From Prochlorococcus marinus str. MIT 1214 (lineage in GTDB: Bacteria > Cyanobacteriota > Cyanobacteriia > PCC-6307 > Cyanobiaceae), in NCBI RefSeq assembly GCF_027359355.1, contig NZ_CP114777.1, positions 1,612,001-1,676,000 of the forward strand: a stretch of DNA of 64,000 bases. Direction: 5' to 3'. The notes beneath the pieces are model-generated. The model was not told the origin of the DNA and did no database searches. It saw nothing but the letters and a program-made list of their open reading frames with translations. A program made the translations under genes and the position numbers. Below, in pieces: positions 10,010-19,830 of this stretch. The first letter of the stretch is position 1; the number at the start of each line of letters is the position of its first letter.

Positions 10010-10291
10010 TTAAAGAGGAGTTGCTTCAGAAACATAGGCAACACCACCGTAGTAGCTAAGCACAGTTTTTATATTGTCTCGTATCTTGTCGATTATCTCT
10101 TGCTCACAAAAAATAATTACGTGTGCATTTGATCCAAATCCAGTGAATTCCATGTCTTCAGTGACAATTCTTTCTGGACCTCTCCCGGTAGCATGCTTCA
10201 TAACCGTATAACCAGGAACTTCAGCTTTTTCTAATGCTGAGAGAACATCATCTAGTTCTCTTTCACTAAAAATCAAGTCGAGTCTTTTCAT
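10010..10291 (-). CDS. sbtB: PII-like regulator SbtB
   Basis: SbtB is the trimeric PII-like protein that binds adenyl nucleotides and modulates the bicarbonate transporter SbtA. The 93 residues show the ferredoxin-like fold of the family, with MKRLDLIFSERELDDVLSALEKAEVPGYTV at the start, the T-loop region around GRGPERIVTEDMEFTGFG, and VLSYYGGVAYVSEA at the end. It lies nine bases downstream of sbtA. It stops before the C-terminal cysteine loop (CGPxGC) found in the 110-residue Synechocystis protein, so redox control through that loop should be absent. Confidence 0.92.
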   Translation of the reverse strand: MKRLDLIFSERELDDVLSALEKAEVPGYTVMKHATGRGPERIVTEDMEFTGFGSNAHVIIFCEQEIIDKIRDNIKTVLSYYGGVAYVSEATPL

Positions 10292-10300
10292 GAAAATGAT

Positions 10301-11296
10301 TTATCCAATTGATGGAATCATTGTGTTTACTAAGCCCATATATACTGGTATCCCTATGATTATGTTAAAAGGAAAGGTTAATCCAAGAGTGGTCGAAATG
10401 TAATAACTAGGTCGTGCTTCAGGAACAGTCATTCTCATTGCTGTTGGTACAGCTAAGTATGAAGCACTAGCGCAGAGAACTACAAATAACAGAGCATTGC
10501 CTGGATCTAAATTTAAAAATCTAGCTACTATTGATCCAAGTACAGCATTAATTATAGGCATGAATATTGAAAACAAAATGAGAAAGGCACCAGTCTTGTT
10601 TAGACGAGCGAGACGTTGAGCAGCCACAATTCCCATGTCAAGAAGGAAAAAGCATTCTGCGCCATAGAACAATTCAGCTGTGAACGGTTCCATTTTTTTT
10701 ATGTCAGATGGATCAATCGCGGATGTTAAAAAACCTATTAAAAGGCTTCCGAGTAATAAATAGACAGAACCATTTAACATCGACTCATGCAAAATTGATC
10801 CCCATTTCATTTTTCTTTTGATGGGCCTATCTTTGGGGGCTCCAAATTTGACTAAGAGAAGACCAATTATTATTGCTGGAGACTCCATTAGTGCTAAAGC
10901 TGCAACCATAAAACCATCAAAGGGTATATTTTGACTTTCTAGAAAACTTTCAGCAGTAATAAATGTCACTGCACTTATTGATCCATATGCTGCTGATATT
11001 GCTGCTGCATTAAAAACATCGAATTTAAATCTCAGTACAAAAAAGCAAATAAGTGGGATTAGTAGGGACATTAATATTGCTGCTATCACAGTTGGAAGAA
11101 CTGGATAACCAAAGCCACTTTTTTGAAGCTCAATTCCGCCTCTGAATCCTATTGCAAGTAAAAGATATAAAGAAAATAATTTTGGTAGGGGCGCAGGAAT
11201 TTCAAAATCAGACTTTAAAGCATATGCAATTGCACCCAAAAAGAAAAACAGTATTGGTGGACTTAAAGCATTTTGAATGAAAAGGTTTTGTCCCAT
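10301..11296 (-). CDS. sbtA: Sodium-dependent bicarbonate transporter SbtA
   Basis: A high-affinity bicarbonate uptake protein of the plasma membrane that feeds the CO2-concentrating mechanism. The 331 residues contain about ten hydrophobic segments in two similar halves. The start GQNLFIQNALSPPILFFFLGAIAYALKSDFEIP and the block LYLLLAIGFRGG are typical of SbtA (DUF897). It is followed immediately by its regulator gene sbtB and preceded by the bicA-like gene, 46 bases away, so all three could be one transcript. Confidence 0.93.
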   Translation of the reverse strand: MGQNLFIQNALSPPILFFFLGAIAYALKSDFEIPAPLPKLFSLYLLLAIGFRGGIELQKSGFGYPVLPTVIAAILMSLLIPLICFFVLRFKFDVFNAAAISAAYGSISAVTFITAESFLESQNIPFDGFMVAALALMESPAIIIGLLLVKFGAPKDRPIKRKMKWGSILHESMLNGSVYLLLGSLLIGFLTSAIDPSDIKKMEPFTAELFYGAECFFLLDMGIVAAQRLARLNKTGAFLILFSIFMPIINAVLGSIVARFLNLDPGNALLFVVLCASASYLAVPTAMRMTVPEARPSYYISTTLGLTFPFNIIIGIPVYMGLVNTMIPSIG

Positions 11297-11342
11297 TTCT
11301 TCTTAGTTCTTAAAACAATCAATTAGTTGAAAATATTAATTA

Positions 11343-13010
11343 TCAGCCATTTAGGCTGTCAATTGCAGCTGTGAGCGCTTCTTTCCTTGTACCAATTACA
11401 TCGACTCCAAATTTAGCAAGTCTGTCTTTTACTCTTCCTGTTGCACCAGCTACATATGCTTTCCTTGAGTTGTTTAGCGCTTCCTGAACCATATCTTCTA
11501 TTGCGAGGGTTGCAGTAACTCCAAGCCTAGGAACATCAGTTATATCAAGTATTAGAACTTTATAGTTTCTTACAAGCATCATTCTTTCAGTAATTCCTTT
11601 TGCTGCTCCAAAACTAAGAGGCCCTTTCAATCTAAATAGCATTACTTCTCCCGCACAACGATCTAATAGTGCTTTTTCATCTGAGGGGAGTTGTGCATTT
11701 GCTGCATTGTTATTTGATGTTGAATCAAATGGGTTGTCAGCTTCCATCCCCTCCAATTGTGTCTCTGTAATGGAATCTATCGTGAGCATATTGGCGATGA
11801 ATACCCCAACTAGTACAGCCCATATCAAGTCCCAGAAAACTGTCATCAAAAGGACTCCATACATCACACTTGCGGTTTTAAGTGAAAGTCTATGAGCTCT
11901 TAATAAAAATCCCCAATCAATAATGTCTAAGCCAACTTTTATTAAAATCCCCGCAAGAAGTGCTGTAGGTATCTGAGCCGCTAGAGGACCAGCCCCAACT
12001 AGAACGAATAGCAATACAACTGAATGCACCATCCCTGAGATTGGTGTGGAACCTCCAGATTTGACATTTATTACTGTTCTCATGGTTGCCCCTGCTCCAG
12101 GTAAACCTGTGAAAATCCCAGCTACTGCATTTCCAATACCTTGTCCAATTAGTTCTCTATCAGAATTGTGCCTGGTTTGAGAAATATTATCGGCTACAAG
12201 AGATGTAAGAAGAGAGTCAATAGCGCCAAGAACAGCAAGGACTAGTCCGGCTTTAAGAATTATTGGGAAGAAATTGTCAAAGCTTGGATCTGGGAGACTT
12301 AAAGAAAGACCACCCTCTGGTATTTCACCTATTCGGTCTATCGAACTATCGCCAAAAAGAAGTATTGATAAAGGAGTAACTATTAATAATGCTAAAAGAG
12401 GAGACGGGACCCATTGACTTATTTTACGGGGGGTGAGAAAAACTATCGCAAGTGTCATTAATGCCACTCCTATTGCAGCCCCATTTGGTTCGAAATTGTT
12501 AACTAAAGTTGAAAGAGACTCTAATACTCCTCCTCGAGTTGATATTCCAAGTAAAGGACCTATTTGAAGCGTGATTATGATTACTCCAATTCCAGACATA
12601 AAGCCTGAAACGACAGAGTATGGAACAAGTGTTATGTATTTACCAAGTCTTAGTAGACCAAATAAAATCTGAAATAATCCTCCAATGACTACCGCAGCCA
12701 TTACTAAGGGAAGAATTTCGCCAGCAGATAAATCTCTAGGTACTCCTACGGCCGCCAAGCTCGCAACTACTCCAGCAACTGTTACGCTCATCGGCCCAGT
12801 GGGACCACTTACTTGTGCAGGAGTTCCTCCAAATAAAGCTGCGAGGAATCCAACGACAACTGCTCCATAAAGCCCATAAATAGCGCCCCCAGGGCCAAGT
12901 GCCGCATTACCAAACGCTAAAGCTAGTGGTAGGGCTACAACTGCGGCAGTCAAGCCGCCTAATACATCACCTCTAATATTTTTAAGGTGAAAGCCATTAA
13001 TTAACGCCAA
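11343..13010 (-). CDS. bicA: SulP-family anion transporter, BicA-like bicarbonate carrier
   Basis: The 555 residues comprise a SulP transmembrane domain with many hydrophobic helices (about 1-400) and a cytoplasmic STAS domain (about 440-550, with the block KVLILDITDVPRLGVTATLA). BicA is the low-affinity, high-flux Na+/HCO3- symporter of marine cyanobacteria. The N-terminal GGLTAAVVALPLALAFG matches that group. SulP proteins also carry sulfate, and the assignment to bicarbonate leans on the adjacent sbtA-sbtB. The TTG start is preceded by GGAGAG at a suitable distance. Confidence 0.85.
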   Translation of the reverse strand: MALINGFHLKNIRGDVLGGLTAAVVALPLALAFGNAALGPGGAIYGLYGAVVVGFLAALFGGTPAQVSGPTGPMSVTVAGVVASLAAVGVPRDLSAGEILPLVMAAVVIGGLFQILFGLLRLGKYITLVPYSVVSGFMSGIGVIIITLQIGPLLGISTRGGVLESLSTLVNNFEPNGAAIGVALMTLAIVFLTPRKISQWVPSPLLALLIVTPLSILLFGDSSIDRIGEIPEGGLSLSLPDPSFDNFFPIILKAGLVLAVLGAIDSLLTSLVADNISQTRHNSDRELIGQGIGNAVAGIFTGLPGAGATMRTVINVKSGGSTPISGMVHSVVLLFVLVGAGPLAAQIPTALLAGILIKVGLDIIDWGFLLRAHRLSLKTASVMYGVLLMTVFWDLIWAVLVGVFIANMLTIDSITETQLEGMEADNPFDSTSNNNAANAQLPSDEKALLDRCAGEVMLFRLKGPLSFGAAKGITERMMLVRNYKVLILDITDVPRLGVTATLAIEDMVQEALNNSRKAYVAGATGRVKDRLAKFGVDVIGTRKEALTAAIDSLNG

Positions 13011-13153
13011 TCGACTCTCCTTACTTGATTTGACTTGAATTAGCCTATCTCTTCAAGGTTCCATTAAGTTTTGGAATCTCTACTTTTAAATACTTATATT
13101 GAATAAGAATCATTGAAAAAATTGATTTTTTCTAAGAATGCAGCGTGATTTCG

Positions 13154-14089
13154 ATGGCATTAGATGATTTTAAGGATTATTTCAAAATCCTTGGCGTTAG
13201 TAGAAATGCTACCGATAAAGAAATCAAAAGTGCTTTCAGGAAACTTGCTAGAAAATTTCATCCTGATTTACATCCACATGACGAGAGGGCAGAGTATGAG
13301 TTCAAAAAAATAAATGAAGCTTACGAGATTCTTTCAGATGAGAATAAAAAAAAGTCTTATGAACAATTTCTAAATTATTGGTTCAAAAATAGAGATGGAA
13401 AGTCGAGAGATTTTTCTAGGGAAAATAATGATCAGGGGTTTGATGAATATATAAACTTTGATGATTTTTTGAGTGATTTAATTGGAAGATTTAGTGATGT
13501 TGGTAAAGAAATTTACTCAAATATATCTTCAGATAATAGTGCTCATTCATTAAATCTTGATGCTGAATTTAATTTGCAGATTAGTTTTAGAGAGGCTTTG
13601 AATGGAACAAAAAAGAATCTTTTAGTGAATGATGAACGTATCGAGGTGAAAATTCCAAAAGGAACTGAAACAGGATCAAAAATACGTCTTGAAAATAAGG
13701 GTAATATACAGTCCGGGAAAGGGAAAAGAGGAGATTTATTGATTGAAGTCAGCATTAAGTCTCATCCGATTTGGAAAGTGAAAGGTTTAGATGTGTATGC
13801 AGATTTACCTATTTCTTTAGATGAATTAGCTTTGGGAGCAAATATTTCGGTTGCATCCCCTCAAGGAGTAACATATTTATCAATACCTTCTGGAAGTTTA
13901 CCTGAGCAAAAATTGAGATTAAAAGGTCAAGGATTACATAACTTAGATACCCAAGGAGATTTGTTTTTTACTCTAAAATTGAAGTTCCCTAAAAATTGGT
14001 CAGACAAGGAGTTGAGACTTCTTGAAAAGCTTAGATCTGTTCGAATAGATGAACCTCGTTCGACTTGGTTCGATCAGGCTAGGACTTAA
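13154..14089 (+). CDS. DnaJ-like co-chaperone (CbpA type)
   Basis: The J-domain occupies the first 70 residues, with the HPD motif in KFHPDLHPHDE. It stimulates DnaK ATPase activity. A charged linker rich in Asp, Asn and Ser follows, then the two C-terminal DnaJ beta-barrel domains (LNLDAEFNLQISFREALNGTKKNL onward). The zinc-finger domain of true DnaJ is missing, which makes this a class B/CbpA-like protein. I chose the ATG at 13154; an in-frame GTG nine bases upstream is also possible. It ends 49 bases before hemB. Confidence 0.9.
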   Translation: MALDDFKDYFKILGVSRNATDKEIKSAFRKLARKFHPDLHPHDERAEYEFKKINEAYEILSDENKKKSYEQFLNYWFKNRDGKSRDFSRENNDQGFDEYINFDDFLSDLIGRFSDVGKEIYSNISSDNSAHSLNLDAEFNLQISFREALNGTKKNLLVNDERIEVKIPKGTETGSKIRLENKGNIQSGKGKRGDLLIEVSIKSHPIWKVKGLDVYADLPISLDELALGANISVASPQGVTYLSIPSGSLPEQKLRLKGQGLHNLDTQGDLFFTLKLKFPKNWSDKELRLLEKLRSVRIDEPRSTWFDQART

Positions 14090-14099
14090 AGGAAGTAAA

Positions 14100-14129
14100 A
14101 TGTAGTTATCTCTCATGTAGTTATCTCTA
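14100..14129. repeat. Tandem 15-bp duplication upstream of hemB
   Basis: ATGTAGTTATCTCTC (14100-14114) is followed directly by ATGTAGTTATCTCTA (14115-14129), identical at 14 of 15 positions. It fills the gap between the DnaJ-like gene and hemB, so it lies in the hemB leader. It looks like a recent slippage duplication. Confidence 0.95.
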
Positions 14130-14138
14130 TTGGTTAAT

Positions 14139-15140
14139 ATGGATCTTACTTATCGGCCCCGTCGTCTTCGAAGAACAAACTCTTTAAGAGATATGGTTAG
14201 AGAGCATAGTGTCTCTGCTTCTGACTTTATTTACCCTCTTTTTGTTCATGAAGGTTCAGATATTCAAGAAATAGCAGCGATGCCAGGTGCATTTCGCTGG
14301 TCAATGGATAGCTTGGTTGATGAAGTTAAACGTGCTTGGAATCTAGGTATTAGATGTGTCGTTCTATTTCCAAAAGTTCCGGAAGAGCTGAAAACAGAAG
14401 ATGGAGCTGAATGTTTTAATGAAAAAGGTTTAATACCAAGGGCTATTGAAAGATTGAAAATAGAGATACCTGAAATGTGCATCATGACTGATGTCGCTTT
14501 AGATCCTTATTCTTGTGATGGTCATGATGGAATAGTTAGTAATCAAGGAATAATTTTGAATGATGAAACCGTTGATTATTTATGTAAACAAGCAGTGGTC
14601 CAAGCACAATCAGGAGCAGATTTAATTGGACCTAGCGACATGATGGATGGAAGAGTAGGAGCTATAAGAGAAGCCTTGGATGATGAAGGTTTTGAACATG
14701 TAGGAATAATTAGTTACACCGCAAAATATGCATCTGCCTATTACGGGCCTTTTAGAGAAGCTTTAGATTCTGCCCCTAGATCATTATCAAATAAGCCTAT
14801 ACCGAAAAATAAAAATACCTATCAGATGGATCCAGCGAATGCCAGAGAAGCCATAACAGAAGCTCAACTTGATGAACAAGAGGGATCGGACATCCTAATG
14901 GTTAAACCTGGTTTGGCTTACTTAGATATTATTTATCGTTTAAGGGAAGAATCAGAATTACCAATCGCTGCATATAACGTTAGTGGAGAGTATTCAATGG
15001 TTAAAGCTGCTGCTCAAAGAGGTTGGATTGATGAAAAGGCAATAGTTTTAGAAACTTTATTGAGTTTTAAAAGAGCTGGAGCAAATCTGATCCTTACGTA
15101 TCATGCGTGTGATGCCGCAGGATGGTTAAAAGAACAATAG
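14139..15140 (+). CDS. hemB: Delta-aminolevulinic acid dehydratase (porphobilinogen synthase)
   Basis: Condenses two 5-aminolevulinate molecules to porphobilinogen, an early step to heme, chlorophyll and cobalamin. Family blocks are RPRRLRRT at the start, MTDVALDPYSCDGHDGI (about 115-130), GADLIGPSDMMDGRVGAIR, the active-site lysine regions SYTAKYASAYYGPFR and ILMVKPGLAYLD, and YNVSGEYSM. The DxALDxY metal region is the aspartate-rich type found in plants and cyanobacteria rather than the cysteine-rich zinc type, which suggests magnesium dependence. The ATG at 14139 is preferred over an in-frame TTG at 14130. Confidence 0.97.
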   Translation: MDLTYRPRRLRRTNSLRDMVREHSVSASDFIYPLFVHEGSDIQEIAAMPGAFRWSMDSLVDEVKRAWNLGIRCVVLFPKVPEELKTEDGAECFNEKGLIPRAIERLKIEIPEMCIMTDVALDPYSCDGHDGIVSNQGIILNDETVDYLCKQAVVQAQSGADLIGPSDMMDGRVGAIREALDDEGFEHVGIISYTAKYASAYYGPFREALDSAPRSLSNKPIPKNKNTYQMDPANAREAITEAQLDEQEGSDILMVKPGLAYLDIIYRLREESELPIAAYNVSGEYSMVKAAAQRGWIDEKAIVLETLLSFKRAGANLILTYHACDAAGWLKEQ

Positions 15141-15187
15141 AGTCAATTAAGAAAATTATTAAAAATTTCAATTTTCAATCAAAAGTA

Positions 15188-15592
15188 ATGCTAGAAAAAC
15201 ACTCTGACTTAAATAATGAAAGAGTTCATCGGCTCGGCCATGTAGCTATAAGAGTGGATGATGTTGATAGGGCTAAAAGTTTTTATTTGAGCTTGGGAAT
15301 GAAGCTTGTGTGGGATGATCCTGATTGGTGTTACTTAGAGACAGGAGAGCACAAAGATGGCCTAGCTTTGCTCGGTCCGAGCTATAAAGCGGCTGGTCCA
15401 CATTTTGCATTTCACTTCACTAAAAAGGATGAAATAGAAAGAATTCATTCTTCTCTAAAAAATCAAGGTGTACAGGTTGGCGCTTTGCATGATCATCGAG
15501 ATGGAACTTCTTCTTTTTACTTGAAAGATACAGAAGGTAATTGGTTGGAAATGCTTTATCACCCATCAACAGGAATTCCAACAAATCAATAG
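15188..15592 (+). CDS. Glyoxalase/bleomycin-resistance fold (VOC) protein
   Basis: A single vicinal-oxygen-chelate domain: RLGHVAIRVDDVDRAKSFYLSLGMKLVWDD at the start (likely metal ligand His) and WLEMLYHP at the end (likely metal ligand Glu). Lactoylglutathione lyase is the nearest well-known relative, but the substrate cannot be told from sequence. The reading frame opens at 15122 inside hemB. I favour the ATG at 15188, where the conserved part begins soon after. It sits between hemB and mutS2, closely spaced with both. Confidence 0.85.
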   Translation: MLEKHSDLNNERVHRLGHVAIRVDDVDRAKSFYLSLGMKLVWDDPDWCYLETGEHKDGLALLGPSYKAAGPHFAFHFTKKDEIERIHSSLKNQGVQVGALHDHRDGTSSFYLKDTEGNWLEMLYHPSTGIPTNQ

Positions 15593-15607
15593 AATTCAGG
15601 TAGACGA

Positions 15608-18022
15608 ATGGAATTTACAATAAATCATGATGAGTCTGCAAAAACACAAATAATTCTGGAGTCTTTGGAGTTACTTGAATGGCCAACTGTTTGTAACCAT
15701 TTGTCTACATTCGCGGTTACCCAACAAGGTCGTAATAAATGTAAAAGCTTTGATTTGCCATTAGATATATCTCTTAGCCAAGAGCTATTGTCCCAAACGT
15801 TAGAAATTGGATCATTAGATATTTCTCTTGATGGAGGAATATCTTTTGAAGGTATTCATGATTTGGAAAATATTCTTTTTATATGCTCCAAAGGTGGTGT
15901 CGCAATAGGTGAGGATTTATTAAAAGTTGCTGATACTTTAAGAGCTGCTAGAAAATTACGAAAACTAATATTTGATCAATTAATACGTCCACGACTTTCT
16001 GAATTACTCAAAGATGTTGCAACTTTGCCTGATTTGCAAAAACTACTTGAATTTGGCCTGGATGAAGGTGGGCGAATTGCAGATCGTGCTAGTCCAAAAC
16101 TTTCTGAATTACGACGCCATAGGAATTCGGTACGTCTTCAAAGAAAAGATATTCTTCAAGATATTATCCGGAAATATGGAGGATTACTTCAAGATAGTAT
16201 TATTTCAGAGCGGTATGGAAGACCTGTTTTAGCATTTAAAGCTGGGACTTCCGACCAGATTAAGGGAATGGTTCATGATAGTTCCGCTTCAGGAAATACG
16301 ATCTATGTCGAGCCACAAGTTGTCATATCAATAGGGAATCGTTTGGCAAAAATAGATTCTGAAATCTCAGATGAAGAGAGGAGACTTTTAGCTAATTGGA
16401 GTAAAGAGGTTGGGTTTAATGCCGATGTAATAGCTCATTTAGGAGAGATTCTTTTACAGATTGAGTTTGCATTGTCACGAGCTCGTTACTCTAGATGGCT
16501 TAACGGGGTACCAGCAATTCTTGATGAGAATGAAAATACACTATTTGAGATTAAAGATTTTCGTCATCCTTTATTAGTATGGAATGATTTTCATGAGAAA
16601 AAAAATACAGTAGTTCCAACCACTTTTGATGTTCCAGCTGATTTAAAAGTTGTTGCAATTACAGGTCCTAATACTGGAGGCAAAACAGTTGCGTTAAAAA
16701 GTATTGGTCTAGCAGTTTTAATGGCAAAAGCAGGAATACTTTTACCATGTAATGGCACACCAAGATTACCTTGGTGTAAAAATATTTTAGCCGATATTGG
16801 TGATGAGCAATCATTACAGCAAAATTTATCTACATTTAGTGGACATATTCTTCGTATAAGTCGAATACTCGATGCGATAGCTTCTTCCCATGGGACGACT
16901 CTTGTTCTTTTAGATGAAGTTGGAGCAGGAACTGATCCCTCTGAAGGTACAGCTTTGGCTATGGCTCTGTTAAAGATAATGGCAGATAGAGCACGACTAA
17001 CTATTGCTACTACTCATTTTGGAGAATTAAAAGCACTGAAATATAGTGATTCAAGATTTGAAAATGCTTCAGTTTCTTTTGATAGTGAAACAATAAAACC
17101 AACCTTTCATTTGCAATGGGGCATTCCTGGTAGGAGTAATGCAATTGAGATTTCACAAAGACTTGGTCTTGATTCGGAAGTGATAAAACGTGCTCAAGAG
17201 TTTATCAATCCTGCAAGCGTTGATAATGTTAATCAAGTTATTAAAGGCTTAGAAAAACAACGTGAGCGGCAACAATCAGCAGCTGAAGATGCCGCGGCTT
17301 TATTGGCAAAAACTGAATTGTTACATGAAGAATTACTTGATAGTTGGCAGAAACAACGTCAACAAACGGAGAGGTTTAATGAACAAGGAAGGTTCAAACT
17401 GGAGTCATCAATTAGAGAAGGTCAAAAAGAAGTTAGACATTTGATTAAACGTTTGCGCGATCAAAATGCTAGTGGTGAAACAGCAAGAATTGCTGGTAAA
17501 CGATTACGGCAAATGGAGAAGGGATATCGAAGTAATAGGCGGGTTCCGCATGTGCCGGGCTGGGTTCCGAAAATTGGGGACAAAGTTAGATTGTCTTCTA
17601 TAGGTAAAGCAGGTGAAATAATTTCTTTCTCAGATGATGGAATGCAATTAACAGTATTGTGTGGGGTATTTCGAAGCAAAGTCAATTTAATGGAAGTAGA
17701 AAGTCTTGATGGTCAAAAGGCCGAAATAAATCCAAGTGTGCAAGTAAAAACTTCGCAGGTAAGAAAGAATTTTTCTTTAGTACGTACTAAAAAAAATACC
17801 TTAGATGTGAGGGGGTTACGCGTACATGAAGCCGAGGGAGTAATTGAAGAAAAATTGAGAAATTGTTCCGGAGCTTTATGGGTTATTCATGGAATTGGTT
17901 CTGGAAAACTAAAAAAAGGTTTGAGGAAATGGTTTGATTCACTTTCATATGTTGAAAAAGTAGCCGATGCTGAACCTCATGATGGAGGCCCTGGATGTAG
18001 TGTTGTGTGGATGGTTGATTGA
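15608..18022 (+). CDS. mutS2: MutS2 family ATPase/nuclease
   Basis: MutS2 lacks the mismatch-recognition domain of MutS; in bacteria it is linked to suppression of recombination and to rescue of collided ribosomes. In 804 residues one sees the core and lever domains, the ATPase with Walker A GPNTGGKTVALKS (about residue 350), LVLLDEVGAGTDPSEGTALA (Walker B), THFGELK, a long helical clamp rich in Gln/Arg (about 540-640), and a C-terminal Smr nuclease domain starting at LDVRGLRVHEAE and containing HGIGSGKLKKGLRKW. It begins 15 bases after the VOC gene. Confidence 0.96.
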   Translation: MEFTINHDESAKTQIILESLELLEWPTVCNHLSTFAVTQQGRNKCKSFDLPLDISLSQELLSQTLEIGSLDISLDGGISFEGIHDLENILFICSKGGVAIGEDLLKVADTLRAARKLRKLIFDQLIRPRLSELLKDVATLPDLQKLLEFGLDEGGRIADRASPKLSELRRHRNSVRLQRKDILQDIIRKYGGLLQDSIISERYGRPVLAFKAGTSDQIKGMVHDSSASGNTIYVEPQVVISIGNRLAKIDSEISDEERRLLANWSKEVGFNADVIAHLGEILLQIEFALSRARYSRWLNGVPAILDENENTLFEIKDFRHPLLVWNDFHEKKNTVVPTTFDVPADLKVVAITGPNTGGKTVALKSIGLAVLMAKAGILLPCNGTPRLPWCKNILADIGDEQSLQQNLSTFSGHILRISRILDAIASSHGTTLVLLDEVGAGTDPSEGTALAMALLKIMADRARLTIATTHFGELKALKYSDSRFENASVSFDSETIKPTFHLQWGIPGRSNAIEISQRLGLDSEVIKRAQEFINPASVDNVNQVIKGLEKQRERQQSAAEDAAALLAKTELLHEELLDSWQKQRQQTERFNEQGRFKLESSIREGQKEVRHLIKRLRDQNASGETARIAGKRLRQMEKGYRSNRRVPHVPGWVPKIGDKVRLSSIGKAGEIISFSDDGMQLTVLCGVFRSKVNLMEVESLDGQKAEINPSVQVKTSQVRKNFSLVRTKKNTLDVRGLRVHEAEGVIEEKLRNCSGALWVIHGIGSGKLKKGLRKWFDSLSYVEKVADAEPHDGGPGCSVVWMVD

Positions 18023-18121
18023 AATTCAGGTGAAAGTTATAAACAGTGTTTTCAGTTCTTTAATTGAGCAAGGATAAATGTAAGAATTATTATTTAGTTA
18101 ATTGATTAGAGATATTTTTAA

Positions 18122-19111
<990 letters not shown>

Positions 19112-19188
19112 TTAATTGTTATGAGTGAATCATACCTACTTGTCTTACAGTTGATTGTTGGTCATAACTAAAGAGAGTTATTAAAATT

Positions 19189-19371
19189 ATGGATTTTTAC
19201 AGTTGTTTTGATGGACAAGGAGAAATTATTGCTCGCTGCCAGACTGATCAAGATATTGATGTTCTAAAGAAAATGGGTAGACCAATCGCTGAAGTACGTC
19301 AGATGAAAAATGAAGAGGCAGTTGTCTGTTCTTTAACTGGAAGTCCTTCAGATTTTAATATGGATTATTAA
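19189..19371 (+). CDS. Small conserved-looking protein of unknown function (60 aa)
   Basis: I do not recognise a family. It is a soluble 60-residue protein with three cysteines (CFDGQGEIIARC near the start and VVCSLTG towards the end). The gene has its own leader after obg and a strong intrinsic terminator 20 bases after its stop, which supports real expression. It stands opposite CP12, sharing that terminator. Confidence 0.7.
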   Translation: MDFYSCFDGQGEIIARCQTDQDIDVLKKMGRPIAEVRQMKNEEAVVCSLTGSPSDFNMDY

Positions 19372-19384
19372 TAGGATCTAATAG

Positions 19385-19420
19385 AAAAAAAGGGGGAGGC
19401 TATAGCCTCCCCCTTTTTTG
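19385..19420 (+). terminator. Bidirectional intrinsic terminator
   Basis: A perfect nine-pair GC-rich stem, GGGGGAGGC/GCCTCCCCC, with a TATA loop, flanked by an A-run on the left and a T-run on the right. It works in both directions: after the 60-residue gene on the plus strand and after CP12 on the minus strand. Confidence 0.93.
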
Positions 19421-19440
19421 CTGTTGATTGTTTTTAAATA

Positions 19441-19659
19441 TTAATCGTCGTATACCAAGCATTCAGGTTCGTCAGGGTTGGCGTCGCAGAAAAGTTCAAG
19501 TGCATTTGGATCATGCTTGTCTTCAGGATGGTGTTCCTTATATTCCTTAAGAGAGTTAAGTTCATCTTCTAAGTGATGCAGCTTAGATTCATTCCCCTGG
19601 GCTTTGGCTTGTTGGATTTCAGATTCATCTTTTTTAATATGCTCGTCAATGGTTTTCAT
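19441..19659 (-). CDS. CP12 Calvin-cycle regulator, short form
   Basis: CP12 is an intrinsically disordered protein that links GAPDH and phosphoribulokinase into an inactive complex in the dark. The C-terminal LELFCDANPDEPECLVYDD is the diagnostic GAPDH-binding tail, with C58 and C67 forming the redox loop. The N-terminal half (residues 1-50) is charged and helical. It has neither the N-terminal cysteine pair nor the AWD-VEEL core of full CP12, so only one redox switch remains. At 72 residues it has a normal length. It ends just beside the shared terminator. Confidence 0.9.
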   Translation of the reverse strand: MKTIDEHIKKDESEIQQAKAQGNESKLHHLEDELNSLKEYKEHHPEDKHDPNALELFCDANPDEPECLVYDD

Positions 19660-19830
19660 GGCTTCTTGTTAAGAGCAGGATTATTGATTTATACAATAAT
19701 TATGACGGAGGAATAATGCACGTGGTTTGTAAATTTGGTTGGATTTCCTCACCATTTCCTGACTTAAGACCTCCAAAAGGGATATTTTTTAAGTTGCTTC
19801 CTTGAATTGATAATTGGTTGGTTTTCTAAA

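Noticed and set aside
13115-13132. Inverted repeat GAAAAAA-TTGA-TTTTTTC before the DnaJ-like gene
   Set aside because: An all-AT stem is expected by chance in such base composition and has no T-run beyond it.
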